From Cymbomonas tetramitiformis (taxonomy: Eukaryota > Chlorophyta > Pyramimonadophyceae > Pyramimonadales > Pyramimonadaceae), in NCBI GenBank assembly GCA_001247695.2, contig LGRX02035411.1, forward strand, positions 62,001 through 126,000: a stretch of DNA of 64,000 bases, written 5' to 3'. Position 1 is the stretch's first letter. Each line of letters starts with the position of its first letter. Position numbers and translations under genes: made by a program. Below the pieces are notes generated by a model. It ran no database searches and was not told the origin of the DNA. It saw only the letters and a list, made by a program, of their open reading frames with translations. This document shows, in pieces, positions 31,395 through 43,300 of this stretch.

Positions 31395-34300
31395 CAAGGA
31401 AAATATCGACAAGAACTTGGATGACTTTATCGCCGATATCGAGAATTGGCCACCAGCAGACATGCAGCAGGTCCACCTGTTTGTTTTATTAATTTGCACT
31501 ATGTTTCCTGCGACCTGTCGGCCAAGAACTTCGACGAGACAGAGCCAGCATGCAGCTGCGCCATCAGGGCTCCTCGTCCACTTAGCATGCAGGGCCTGCG
31601 CGCCAGCGCCGTACTGAGCATCCTCGCTTTCGCGGTGTTATCAGCGAAGGTGTGAAAAGCGAATTACCTCAGCGCTTCCCCGAGCAGCCGCTTTGACTCA
31701 CTTCGATCATTTCGTGCAGGCGGCACTCGGAGCGGCCGCAAGCTCTCCCAAAGAGAGAGCCAAGGCCATCCCAGATCCAGCTACGGAGGCGAAAGACAAG
31801 GGCAACGCCATGTTTAGGGAGGGGAAATACATCGAAGCTGAGGAGCAGTATTCACGAAGCCTGGTGAGCCTTTCCTCCAGGCTGCATCCTCAAAATGCAA
31901 ACACATCTCAATACCGGACTAATAGAATACGTCCCTTTTCTCATGCGCACACCTTTGATGTGGGCCTCATACCCCAACATGCGCAAAGCGGAGGTATTGA
32001 AGGGTTTTGCTGTGGCACCTTTCAGTCGCCGATATTCGTTTTTACCTTTTATGTCTTCCCCGATCAGCGTTCAACAAGAACAAGGGAAAGAAAACTACTT
32101 CAATGTGCATTTTTTGTAGGGGTTCAGAATGTACCAACGTTGTGCCTTTCTGCACACATTATTCCAGGCGCCATTGGTTCCTCCTGCGACCTGTCAGAGA
32201 CCATCTGGTTCTTCAGGCTGTATCAGAAAGTGCATATTTCACCATCCACTTCAGCGGCATAACCTACCGTAGGGTTCTACTACTAAGTTGCCGTGTGATC
32301 GTACAGGAGTTTACAGCCAGCGCCGTGGTGTATTCAAATCGTTCCATCTGCCGACTTAAGGTGATCTCCGCTGCTCGGTATACAGAGTGCCTGAGCAATC
32401 CAAAGTATGTGCGAGCTTCCACCTTCGAGATCCAAAGTGGTTCTGGCTGCGACGCCCTCTCGGCTTCGGTCCCGACCTCGCAGCGCCCCTCTCTAATGCG
32501 TCGCTTCTGCAGCCTCCGTTTGGCTGCTGATCCGCCTTTGCCATCCTCTCAGTGACTTGGGTTCATCCTATAACACGGCTTCGCATCCTGTGACACGGCC
32601 TCGCATCCTGTGACACGGCCTCGCATCCTGTGACACGGCCTCGCATCCTGTGACACGGCTTCGCATCCTGTGACGCGGCTTCGCATCCTGTGACGCGGCT
32701 TCGCATCCTGTGATACGGCTTCGCATCCTGTGACACCTTGCCCAAGTCTAACACGCACCCGCTATCTCAAGGGGAGGCAAGCTGTCATATGCCGGCGCTG
32801 ACATGCACTGTGCCTCGGGGCCACTGCTGTCATATGCTGGCACTAACATGCACTGTATCTCGGGGCCACTGCTGTCATATGCCGGCGCGGACATGCACTG
32901 TATCTCGGGGCCACTGCTGTCACATGCCGGTGCTGACATGTTCTGTACCTCGGGGCCACTGCTGTCATATGCCGGCGCTGACATGCACTGTATCTCATCT
33001 CGGGGCCACTGCTTTCAGATCGGACGGTTTGAGGGAGCCGAGGCCGATGCAAGCGCTGCCATTGCCAAGGATGGCGCATATGCCAAGGTGCGCTTCCCAC
33101 GCGAATCTCCTCCTCACCTGCAAATACGCACCCCCTCCCAGCTGCCATGAAGCTTCCGCAAGCTTCTCTGGCCCTGAGGTGTCCGTCTGGAATGCAGAGC
33201 CTTGTACACACCACGCTTCGCAGCACAAGAACGGGGGCTGAGGGGGACTTGGCCTGCGGATGCCCCCCCCAGGGCTTCCTGAGGCGCGCGCAGGCACGCC
33301 GAGCGCTCGGCAAGAAGCAGGCTGCTCTCGAAGGTGATCCAAACCCCCCCACTAACCCCACCGGCCAACGCGGTCTGACAGCGCCCGTCTTAGCGCCCCT
33401 GTAGTGCGAATGACCCGCTTCGGTCCCCGCAAGGTGCCCTCAGCGCGCCCTGGTGCCCTGGTGCAGCAGCGCTTTACGGATGACCTCAGATTGATGACGC
33501 AATGCCATTATCTCTGCAACGTCCAGCTGGTGTTCCCCAAGCTCGCTTGACGCGCAGCCATGACCCATCGCATGCACTCTTATCGCCTCCGCTGCGCGGG
33601 GCTGACACACGTGCTGGGGGGGCTCTCGCCTGCGGTGGGTCAGACTTCCTCACCTTGACCAAGATGCAGCCTAGCATGCCCGGCATCGACTCGGATATCC
33701 GGGGCCTGAGGGAAGAGCTGGCCGAGGAGGTGCGGGTCACGCTTGCGGGCTCGGAGGAGCCTAGCAGGCGACCCCCTAGAAGGCGACCCCCCTAGAAGGC
33801 GATCCCCCTAGAAGGCGAATTTCAGAAGGCCGCGATCCCCAGAAGGCGACCCCCTAGAAATATCCCCTAGAAGGCGAATTCCTTAAAGGCTTATCCCCAG
33901 AAGGCGATCCCCTAGAATACGATCCCCAGAAGGCTACCCCCTAGAAGGCGATCCCCCAGAAGGCGACTCCCCTAGAAGGCGATCCTAGAAGGCGATCCCC
34001 CTAGAAGGAGACCCCCAGAAGGCGCATCCCCCTAGAAGGCGATCCCCCCAGCAGCGACCCCCCAGAAGGCGCATCCCCCTAGAAGGCGATCCCCCCCTAG
34101 AAGGCGATCCCCCAGAAGGCTAATTCTCTCTAGAAGGCGATCCCAGAAGGCTTATCTCCCCCAGAAGGCGATCCCCTAGCTACATCCCTAGAAGGCGATC
34201 CCCCTAGAGCGCGATCCCAGAGCTGCTGCACCCCCTAGAAGGCGATCCCTCTAGAAGGCAATCCCCCCCAGAAGTGCGATCTCCTAGAAGGCGAAGGCGA

Positions 34301-37300
34301 TCCCTCCTTAGAAGCATCTCCAGAAGGCGATCTCCCCAGAAGGCGATCCCCTCAGAAGGCGATCCTGTGAAGGCGACCTCCCAAAGCATCCTCTCTCTAG
34401 AAGGCGATCACCCTAGAAGTACATCCCCAGAAGGCGCTATATCCCCAGAAGGCGATCCCCCAGAAGGCGATCCCCCCAGAAGGCGATCCCCAGAAGGCGA
34501 TCCCCAGAAGGCGATCCCCCAGAAGGCGATCCCCCAGAAGGCGATCCCCCTAGAAGGCGATCCCCCTAGCAGGCGATCCCTCAGAAGGCGATCCCCTAGA
34601 AGGCGATCCCCTGAAACCGTGACCTGGGCGTGTGCTGCGACTCATATCGGTGAGCCGCCTCGCGACCTCAGCACCCGCTCTTCGCAAGTTGCTAGTGGCA
34701 GAGGAGAGCGCCGAGAGAGAGTGACGATGAGGCTGCGACTGTCGGCAGCGCCGCCCGCGACCCCAGCGCCCGGCCCGCAAGCGGCTAGTGGTAGAGGAGA
34801 GCGACGAGGAGAGTGACGATGAGGCTGCGACTAAGTCGGCAGCGCCGCCCGCGACCCCAGCGCCCGCCCGCAAGCGGCTAGTGGTAGAGGAGAGCGACGA
34901 GGAGAGTGACGATGAGGCTGCGACTAAGTCGGCAGCGCCGCCCGCGACCCCAGCGCCCGCCCGCAAGCGGCTAGTGGTAGAGGAGAGCGACGAGGAGAGT
35001 GAAGAGGTCTCGCCACAACATTACCCCTGTCCCGTGTGGCGCAAATCCCGCTCGTCTTGTTTTGTTTGTCAGCTTCCCATGCCGCGGCTTAATATGGCAG
35101 CTTGAGCCGAAGCTGCTCAACCTCCGGCTTGAGCTCGAAGTCCTACCTTCGGATTTCCCGGAGCGATGCGCACGATTCACAGCGAGCTGGCTGCAGCGCG
35201 AGCACTCGGCGGACTGAAGCGCGAGCACTCGGCTGACTGAAGCGCGAGCACTCGGCTGACTGAAGCCGCGAGCTGGCTGCAGCGCGAGCACTCGGCTGAC
35301 TGAAGCCGCGAGCTGGCTGCAGCGCGAGCACTCGGCTGACTGAAGCCGCGAGCTGGCTGCAGCGTGAGCACTCGGCTGACTGATGCCGCTACCAGGCCCT
35401 GCGGGGAGCTAGGAACCTGCAGCAGGTAAAGTTGCGCGGTATGGTGTGCCGGCGAGTTCGGGCCAGCAAAGCCCCAAAGCACTTCACACGGCAGTTCGAG
35501 CAGGGCGGAGAGTCCACCATCTTTTCAGATGGGCGGTTGCCGCTGGCCTCTCGGCCGCCTGTGTGCTCCGAGCTTGCTTGCAGCGGGACGACCGGGGCGA
35601 AGCGCTAGGAGGTAGCAAAGCTGGGCGATCCCTGCGACTGTAGTATTATATACTGGGTGATCACGCGCAGCCGCCTGCTAATATACTGGGGGTTCACGCG
35701 CAGCCGCCTGCTAATATATTGGGGGTTCACGCGCAGCTTCCGGCACCACGGCCAACGCGAACACCCAGCCCGGCACCTGTGGTGCAGCAACCGGCAGAGT
35801 CCCTTGAAACGAAGGTGCCATCGCCGGGTGCCGATGTTCTGAAGTCGCAAGGGAACGCCCTGTTCGCCAAGGGCGACATCGAGGGCGCCCTCAAGTGCTA
35901 CACCCGCAGCCTGGAGCTGCGCCCGGACAACACCCCTGTGCTCGCTAACCGCGCTGCTGCCTACCTCAAGGTAGCTCCAAACTGTGTTCCACTGTACTGC
36001 CTGAGGCCCACAGCCCCCTGATCCAACGACCTGAGGCCCGCAGCCCCTGATCCAACGACCTGAGGCTCGCAGCTCCCGATCCAACAACTTAAGGCCCGCA
36101 GACCTCTGATCCAACGACCTGAGGCCCTCAGCTCCATTGTCGGCTCACCACCCACAGCTGCACAGGGTGTGGCGGGCGAGCAGGCCGGCTTGGGCACCTT
36201 GTCAGGAGGGCCCCTTCGTGCCCAGGGCGGGCGCGTCCCCATTCATCTCACTTTTGGCTGATAGCATGGTGGGTGGGCACACGGGCGTGGCATTCCACAG
36301 CTCAGCAGATTCCAGGAAGCTGAGGCGGACTGCAGCGCTGTGCTGATGCAAGATGCAAGCTACGTGAAGGTGGGCCCCGCATGCCGAGTCTGGAGTGGCG
36401 TGCCGACGGTGTCGGGGCCGATTTGTCTGCGTTGGCTCTACATTCGGGAGCGCCGTGACTGGGCTTTGAGACGCAAAGGGGGCTCCTGGTAATGCTGTGT
36501 CGAAGTCTCCGTAGAGAAACGGGTGGCGATGGGGAGAGGGATCGAGATGCTCATGTGTACTAGCATCATTGATCTCCAGGTCTCCACTCGGCCTTGTGAA
36601 TGTGAACATCTCGTGTCGTCATTGGCCGGGTCGGTTTTCGAAACCTCGACTTTCACTTTGCGGTTTGCCTGTTGGACTGTGCATTTCGATTTGCATCCTG
36701 TTTTTTTTACGGTCCATCGATGGAAGGCATATCATGCGACCGCATATGGTACGGTCAGCACTCATTTGTACTGTAGGATTTGCTCCGTTCGCTTCCCTGC
36801 AATCACCGCAGTCATCTAGTTAGTCCTCGTATAACACTGCGATTGGTGTTCTGATTTCGGCAGTTTTGGTAAGTGGCAATTTGCCCAGGCTCGTCCTCTG
36901 CATAACGCACAGGCGTACCTTGGGGAGGAACGGGGATGCGAAGGGGGCTCAACGAGGTGCTCAATCGCATCGTCGCCGAGAAAAGGGGGCTGAGAGTGGG
37001 GTTCTCAGGTGTATCATCGCCGAGCGTTGGCCCGCAAGGGACTTGGCAAGCTGAGCGAGGCGGCGGAGGACATGCGCGTGCTCTGTGGCTTCCTTCCTCA
37101 AGATGCCCAGGTCCGCCTTGTTGTCACTCCCATGCAAGCTCGGGTGTGCTCGGTGGCGAGGGGCATTTGGGGGCGGTGGGGCCTTAGATCCGCCAGAAGG
37201 GCGCTCCAGGGGCCTCAACCAAGTCATGGTGTGGCGCGGAGCCTGCTTCCCTCCTGCTGTCTTCGCTTGCTAGAGCTACAGCTCGCCGCGCCTTCCCCCC

Positions 37301-40300
37301 CTTCTTCTGCACTGCCACTACCCCCTTCTGCACTGCCACTACCCCCTTTCTTCTGCACTGCCACTACCCCTTCTTCTGCACTGCCAATGATCCCCTTCTT
37401 CTGCACTGCCACTAATCCTCTTCTTCTGCACGGCCACTACCCCTTTCTTCTGCACTGCCACCACCCCTCTTCTTCTCACCCCACTACCCCCTTCTTCTGC
37501 ACTGCCAATGATCCCCTTCTTCTGTACTGCCACTACCCCCTTCTTCTGCACTGCCACTTCCCCACTTCTTTTTGCCGCGCGCCTTCCATCTCGGTCGACG
37601 CTACACCAAGATGGAACTGGCCATCTCATCAGCTCCACTGTCCCCGGCACGCGAGGCGCTGCTGACGCCGGAGAGGCGACCCGCCGCTGGAGCAGGTTAA
37701 GCAGGAGCTGAACGAGCTGCTGCACAGTCTCGAGTCCAGTGCCCCGCAGCCTGACGCAGCCCCGCCACCTACGCCGGTGCCAGCACGCAAGCAGCTGAAC
37801 GTGGAGGAGAGCGAGGACGATGAGGAGGAGCAAGCCTCAGAGCCGCGGCCAACCACGCCGGCCCGAACCCGCCTCGTTGTGGAGGAGAGCGAGGAGGACG
37901 AGGAGGAGGCGGACGCGGATGCAGATCAGATTGTTGTGAATCTGGTGAGGCCCACGGCTCCCAACTGTGCGTCATGATGGCGAGAGCCGAGATGCCCGGT
38001 GCCAGGATATGCTCTTCTTCGGTGCGGCAAAAAGCTTAGTCGCCCCCTAAAGGTGCGGTGCCGGCTGGATGCAGGCGGCGCCGGGATCAAGGGCCCCGCC
38101 CACGCCGGCGAGGAAGCGGCTGGTGGTGGAAGAAGAGGAGGAGGACGACGAGGTGCGCAGGCCAGAACCCAAATTGGTTGCGGCTTGAAGGCAGAGGCGG
38201 CGCCGCTCGCTGGCCCCCATTGGTGTGTCCTGTTTGGTGCTGTGGCGATGAGACGGTGCACATCGTGCCATCAAAGGTGCATCAAGCAGCACTGTAAGCG
38301 GTTGCTGGGGAGTTTGTGATGACGGGCCCACGGGCCCACAGGGAGTGCGTCGATGACGGCCGTGTGCGGTGTGGTGGGGTCAGCAGCCAGCAGTGGTGCT
38401 TCCCACTCCTGCAGGAACTCGGCAAGGTGGAGCGCGTGATGAGGAGGATGCCTCGCAGGTGGGCCTCCGCGGTCTGGGAGAGACTTGTCTGCAACGCGGA
38501 TACCTGTGCTGCGGCCATGCAGCTGCCCGCCCGCCTGCCTGAGAGGCGAACAATGCAGCGGGAGGGATGAACAGTGTGGTGGTGCAGCGGGAGGGCTGAG
38601 CGGTGTGGTGATGCGCGGGGAGATGAGCGGTGTGGTGATGCGGGAGGGATGAGCGGTGGTGATGCAGCGGGAGGGATGAGCGTGTGGTGATGCGGGAGGG
38701 ATGAGCGGTGTGGTGATGCAGCGGGAGGCTGAGCGGTGTGGTGATGCGGCGGCGGGGGAGATGAGCGGTGCGGTGATGCAGCGGGAGATGAGCGGTGTGG
38801 TGATGCGGGAGGGATGAGCGGTGCGGTGATGATGCGGGGAGATGAGCGGTGCGGTGATGCGGGAGGATGAGCGGTGTGGTGATGCGGCGGGAGGGATGAG
38901 CGGTGTGGTGATGTGGCGGGAAGATGAGCGGTGCGGTGATGCTGCAGCGGGGGAGATAAGCGGTGCTGTGATGTGGTGGGAGAGATGAGCGATGTGGTGA
39001 TGAGGCGGCGGGGGAACGCAGGATGGCGCGCCTGCTGCAGCCTCAAGACGAAGGCTCGTGGTGGAGGAGAGCGACGAGGAGGATGAGGAGGACGAGAAGG
39101 CGGTGAAAGCGGCCGAAGACAAAGCGGCGGTAGGGACCCACCTGAGCGGTGCGGAGCTGGAGAAGGCGGTGGAGGCGGCAAAGGTGGAGGGCAACGCTCT
39201 GTTCGCAAAGAATGACATCGAGGGCGCCCTCAAGTGCTACACCCGCAGCCTGGAGCTGCGCCCGGACAACACCCCTGTGCTCGCCAACCGAGCTGCGGCC
39301 TTCCTCCAGGTGGCCCCAAACCCGATTTGCTGCTCTCTTTACGAGGCGGTCTCTTGCGGCCAGGTGAGGTGACGGCGTGGTGACACGCCGGGATGACCCG
39401 GGAGAGGGGGGGGAAGTGCGCGGGCAGAAAAGCTTCTTCACGGAGGCGGAGGCGGACTGCACGGCGGCGCTCCACCTCGGAGCCGATGAGCGGCTTACCG
39501 TGAAGCTGCACCACCGGCGAGCCGTGGCGAGGCGTCATCTGGGCTCGTGGCAGACCGCCCTCGAGGACTACGAGGTGGTGTCCGCGGCGCTCCCGGGGAA
39601 TGAGCAGGTGCGGCCAGCGCTGTGGCCGGGGCAGGGGAGCGCAGAGAGGCCGCGGGGGTGCGGAAAGGCCTCGCGATTCCCTTGAATCGGAGCGTTGGAA
39701 CTGCAGGTTGCTGTTGCAGACTCCCTGTGCAGCCAATCAAATTGCTGAAGGCTTCCCGTGCTTTTTGCCGCGGTGGGGCTGCGATATGAAGCTGAGCTGC
39801 GTGGTGCCCGCAGGTCCTCTGCGAGATGCAGGAGGTGAAGGAGGCGGAGCAGCAGCGACGCGCCGCGGAGCACAAGGAGCAAGGGAACTCACGGTGCGCA
39901 CGATGGCCATCTGGACGCTCTCCAGTGTGTGCACATGCCTGCTTTGGGCGTGGGGAGGGGCGGGCAGAAAGGGGACTGGTGGGTGAGTCTGGACAGACGG
40001 AGGGAGAGGCCGAACAGACGGAGGGAGAGGCCGAACAGACGGAGGGAGAGGCCGAACAGACGGAGGGAGAGGCCGAACAGACGGAGGGAGAGGCCGAACA
40101 GATGGAGGGAGAGGCCGGACAGACGGAGGGAGAGGCCGAACAGACGGAGGGAGAGGCCGGCGCCTGGCTGCGCTGGCTGGCATGTGTTGTTCACTGCGGG
40201 GTGAGGCGTCCGAGTGCGGGGTGACCCACAGGTTCCGCAACGGCGACTTTGCCGGAGCCATCGAGAGCTACAGTGAGAGCCTGCAGCTGGCGCCTGCAAG

Positions 40301-43300
40301 CGCTGCCACCTTCGCCAACCGCGCCGCCGCCCTCCTCAAGGTGCGCTGCCTCCCTCCTCAAGGTGCGCTGCCACCTTCGCCAACCGCGCCGCCGCCCTCC
40401 TCAAGGTGCGCCGCCGTCTTCAGCCGATGATGGTGGCCTGGGCGGCAGGACGATACGGAACCTACCATGTGGCAGCCGGCCCGCTGCTGTGGATCAGAGC
40501 GCTTGAGTGCGGCGAGGGGGCGCAAGAGTGATGTCGCACGGAGGTGCCGGAATATGCTCCGCTGGCGTCGAAGCCCAAGTCCAGTAAGGGATCCGCATGC
40601 CGGAGACGCAGCGCGTGTGGGCTGGCAAATCAGCCGGGGAGCTAAGTTCCGCTCGGATGGCACGGGTCGATGCGGCTGATAAGGTCAGGATGAGGGGTGG
40701 GTGAACAGGCAGGTGGCGCTGCGGTGCTGCTTCCTAGGCCAGGGCGAGGGGGAGTGAATAAAGGGACGGCGGTCAGGGCATGGCCATACACAAATGCTGA
40801 ATGGACCGCGCGCATCTCCGGATCTTCTTTGAGGTTTGTGGCATATTCCCAGGCTTGAGCTAACCGGAGGGTGACATGGGGTGGCGTGCCTACAGCTCGG
40901 GCGCAGCGCGGAGGCTGAGGAGGACGCCACCCAGGCAATTGAGCGAGACGCGTCGTACGTGAAGGCGTACCACAGGCGGGCGCAAGCGCGGCGTAACCTG
41001 GGGCAGCTGCAGGCGGCCCTCGAGGATTACGAGGTGGTGCTGCGGGGCCATCCGGACGCCGAGGTGGTGCAGCAGGAGGTGGAGGCAGTCACTGCCGAGC
41101 TGGCCGCGGCCTCAGCAAGCAAGGGCGTGCCGGTGGCATCGAGCACTGCTAGTCCCACCAGGACGCGCCTGGTCGTGGAGGAGAGCGACGAGGAAAGCGA
41201 GGAGGAAGAAGAGGAGGAGGAACCGCAGCAGAGCGTGGAGAAGGTGAGAGACCGCACTGAAGACTCGCTGAATTTCCGGGTTCAGTGCAGCTTGGATATA
41301 ATTCCCACACCCCGAAAAGGGTGTGTTTTTTGGTTGTTTTTGTATAGCTTGGTACGGCGTTTCGCTGCGGTGCGGTGTGAGCAGGCGTGGTCTATCCACG
41401 AGGTTGCTGACCCTGCCGCTGTCGCCGCAGGAAGCTGCTGTGGCGGTGCCCCCGACGCCAGGGCGGACCCGCCTGGTTGTGGAGGATAGTGATGAGGAAG
41501 ACGAGCCCGAGGTAACCTGACGCTCCCATCCCGGCATGCTAGCATGCGCCAAAGGAGCCTCGGTGCATGCCAAGGGACCCCCCTGTCCAGGGGGGCAGGT
41601 GTCTGTGCTTGGGGGTCTGTGGGCAGGGCAACGGGTCTCTAGGACAGGGAACTGCCTGCCCAGAGGTGGTTACGTCTCTACGCTGAGGAATCTGCCAAGG
41701 GGGCAGGGGGGTCTATATTTCATTGGCCACCCGCCCGCAGAGCTGTAGCGGCTAATGGCAATGCGGCGCTCGCAGGTTGCCGCGGCGCCACCCACACCAG
41801 CGAGAACAAGGCTGGTCGTGGAGGAGAGCGAGGAGGAGGAGGAGGAGCCAGAGCAGGTCGAGACAGCGGAGGAGGAGGTGGAGGTGGCGCAGGAACAGGT
41901 GGCAAAGGAGGTGCGGGACCGCCCTGAGTGCTCCGCTCGCAAGTGTTCGGGCTTCGGGCTGAATAGCAGAATGCAGTCGTCTTGGGTCTTCAGAAAAGCT
42001 GCGAGAGAATATATCTTCTGTCATCTACGTATGCAAATGTGAACATATCTATGAAAATGAGGCAATCAGTATTTGAGCGAGAATCGTCATCGGAGTCAGT
42101 GACAGCGTGTGTGAGAGCGAAGTGGCGACCTGGCACCACTTCGCGGATTTCTCATCTGCGTGGCAAGAGGCCCAGTGTCTCGGTGAACTCATCTTCCACT
42201 TGTAGGGGGGGTGTCGGTCTGTCCATCAGCACGCACGGGCCTCGGCTTGAAAATGGGCCGAGATGTATACAATGTACGAGATAGCCTGAATGGATATCAA
42301 ACCTGACTCAGTAGACAGCAGCTTAGGTCTTCCTCTTGTAGGCTCGGGCGGCTTGAACAGTGTGGTAGAATCGCGCAGAGCTGCAAGCAAGCAGGCCCTC
42401 CTGCTACGTGGGATGTCATGTTTGAAGGAGGTCTCGAATACACCCTTCGGTTTGATCTGAGTGATCGAGGGACCTTTTGGGGTCTCTGAGGGACGCTCCG
42501 GTGCCCATGGACGGCTCGCCCGCTGCTTTGCTGCATTGAGCGCCTTGTGGGTGTGAACTGTGAACTGTGAATTCCCGCGGTGCAAGTGCACCATGTTCAG
42601 CCTGGCGACGTGAAGGCCTGCTCGGGGATCTGCCCTCCTGCCGCAGGACGACTCAGAGCAGGTGGTGGAGGCGGCGAAGGTGGAGGGCAATGCTCTCTTC
42701 GCCAAGGGCGACATCGAGGGCGCCCTCAAGTGCTACACCCGCAGCCTGGAGCTGCGGCCGGACAACGCTCCCGTCCACGCCAACCGCGCCGCCGCCTACC
42801 TCAAGGGGCTCGACTTTGCCAACGCCGAGCTGGACTGTAGCATCGCCATCGAGCTGCAGCCTGGGTACATCAAGGTGTGGCGCATCGGGACCCTATCTTA
42901 TCGCGCCACGCGTGGTGCTGCGGGTACGCCGCCACGTCACCCGGAGCAGAATTGGTAAATGGAAAGCGGCGCGGCGGTCACAGCTGCGCCGTGAAGTGGG
43001 GACTGCAGTGGGCCGCGCGCCTTCTCTGTGGAGTGAACCTGCAAGGCCGGATTGCGCAAGCCACGTGGCCCTAGGAAGCTTTCAAGTGCGTGAGGCCCGC
43101 GCTTTGGGCGCGCGAGGCCTGTGCGGGGCCTTGGCGCTGCTCTGCTGGGCGGAGCCGGGCCGCGGCGCAGGCGGCGGTGCGCACCGCAGAAGCCGCTCGG
43201 AGGTGTGTGCACCGGCGGTGGTGCCAAGGGGTGAGGGGGCGATGCGGGGGGTGTGCGGGGCCAGGCGCATCACCGGCGGGCGGTGGCGCGGCGGCACATC

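Noticed and set aside
32573..40160. CRISPR arrays
   Set aside because: The regularly spaced repeats are head-to-tail minisatellites without unique spacers, inside introns of a eukaryotic gene.
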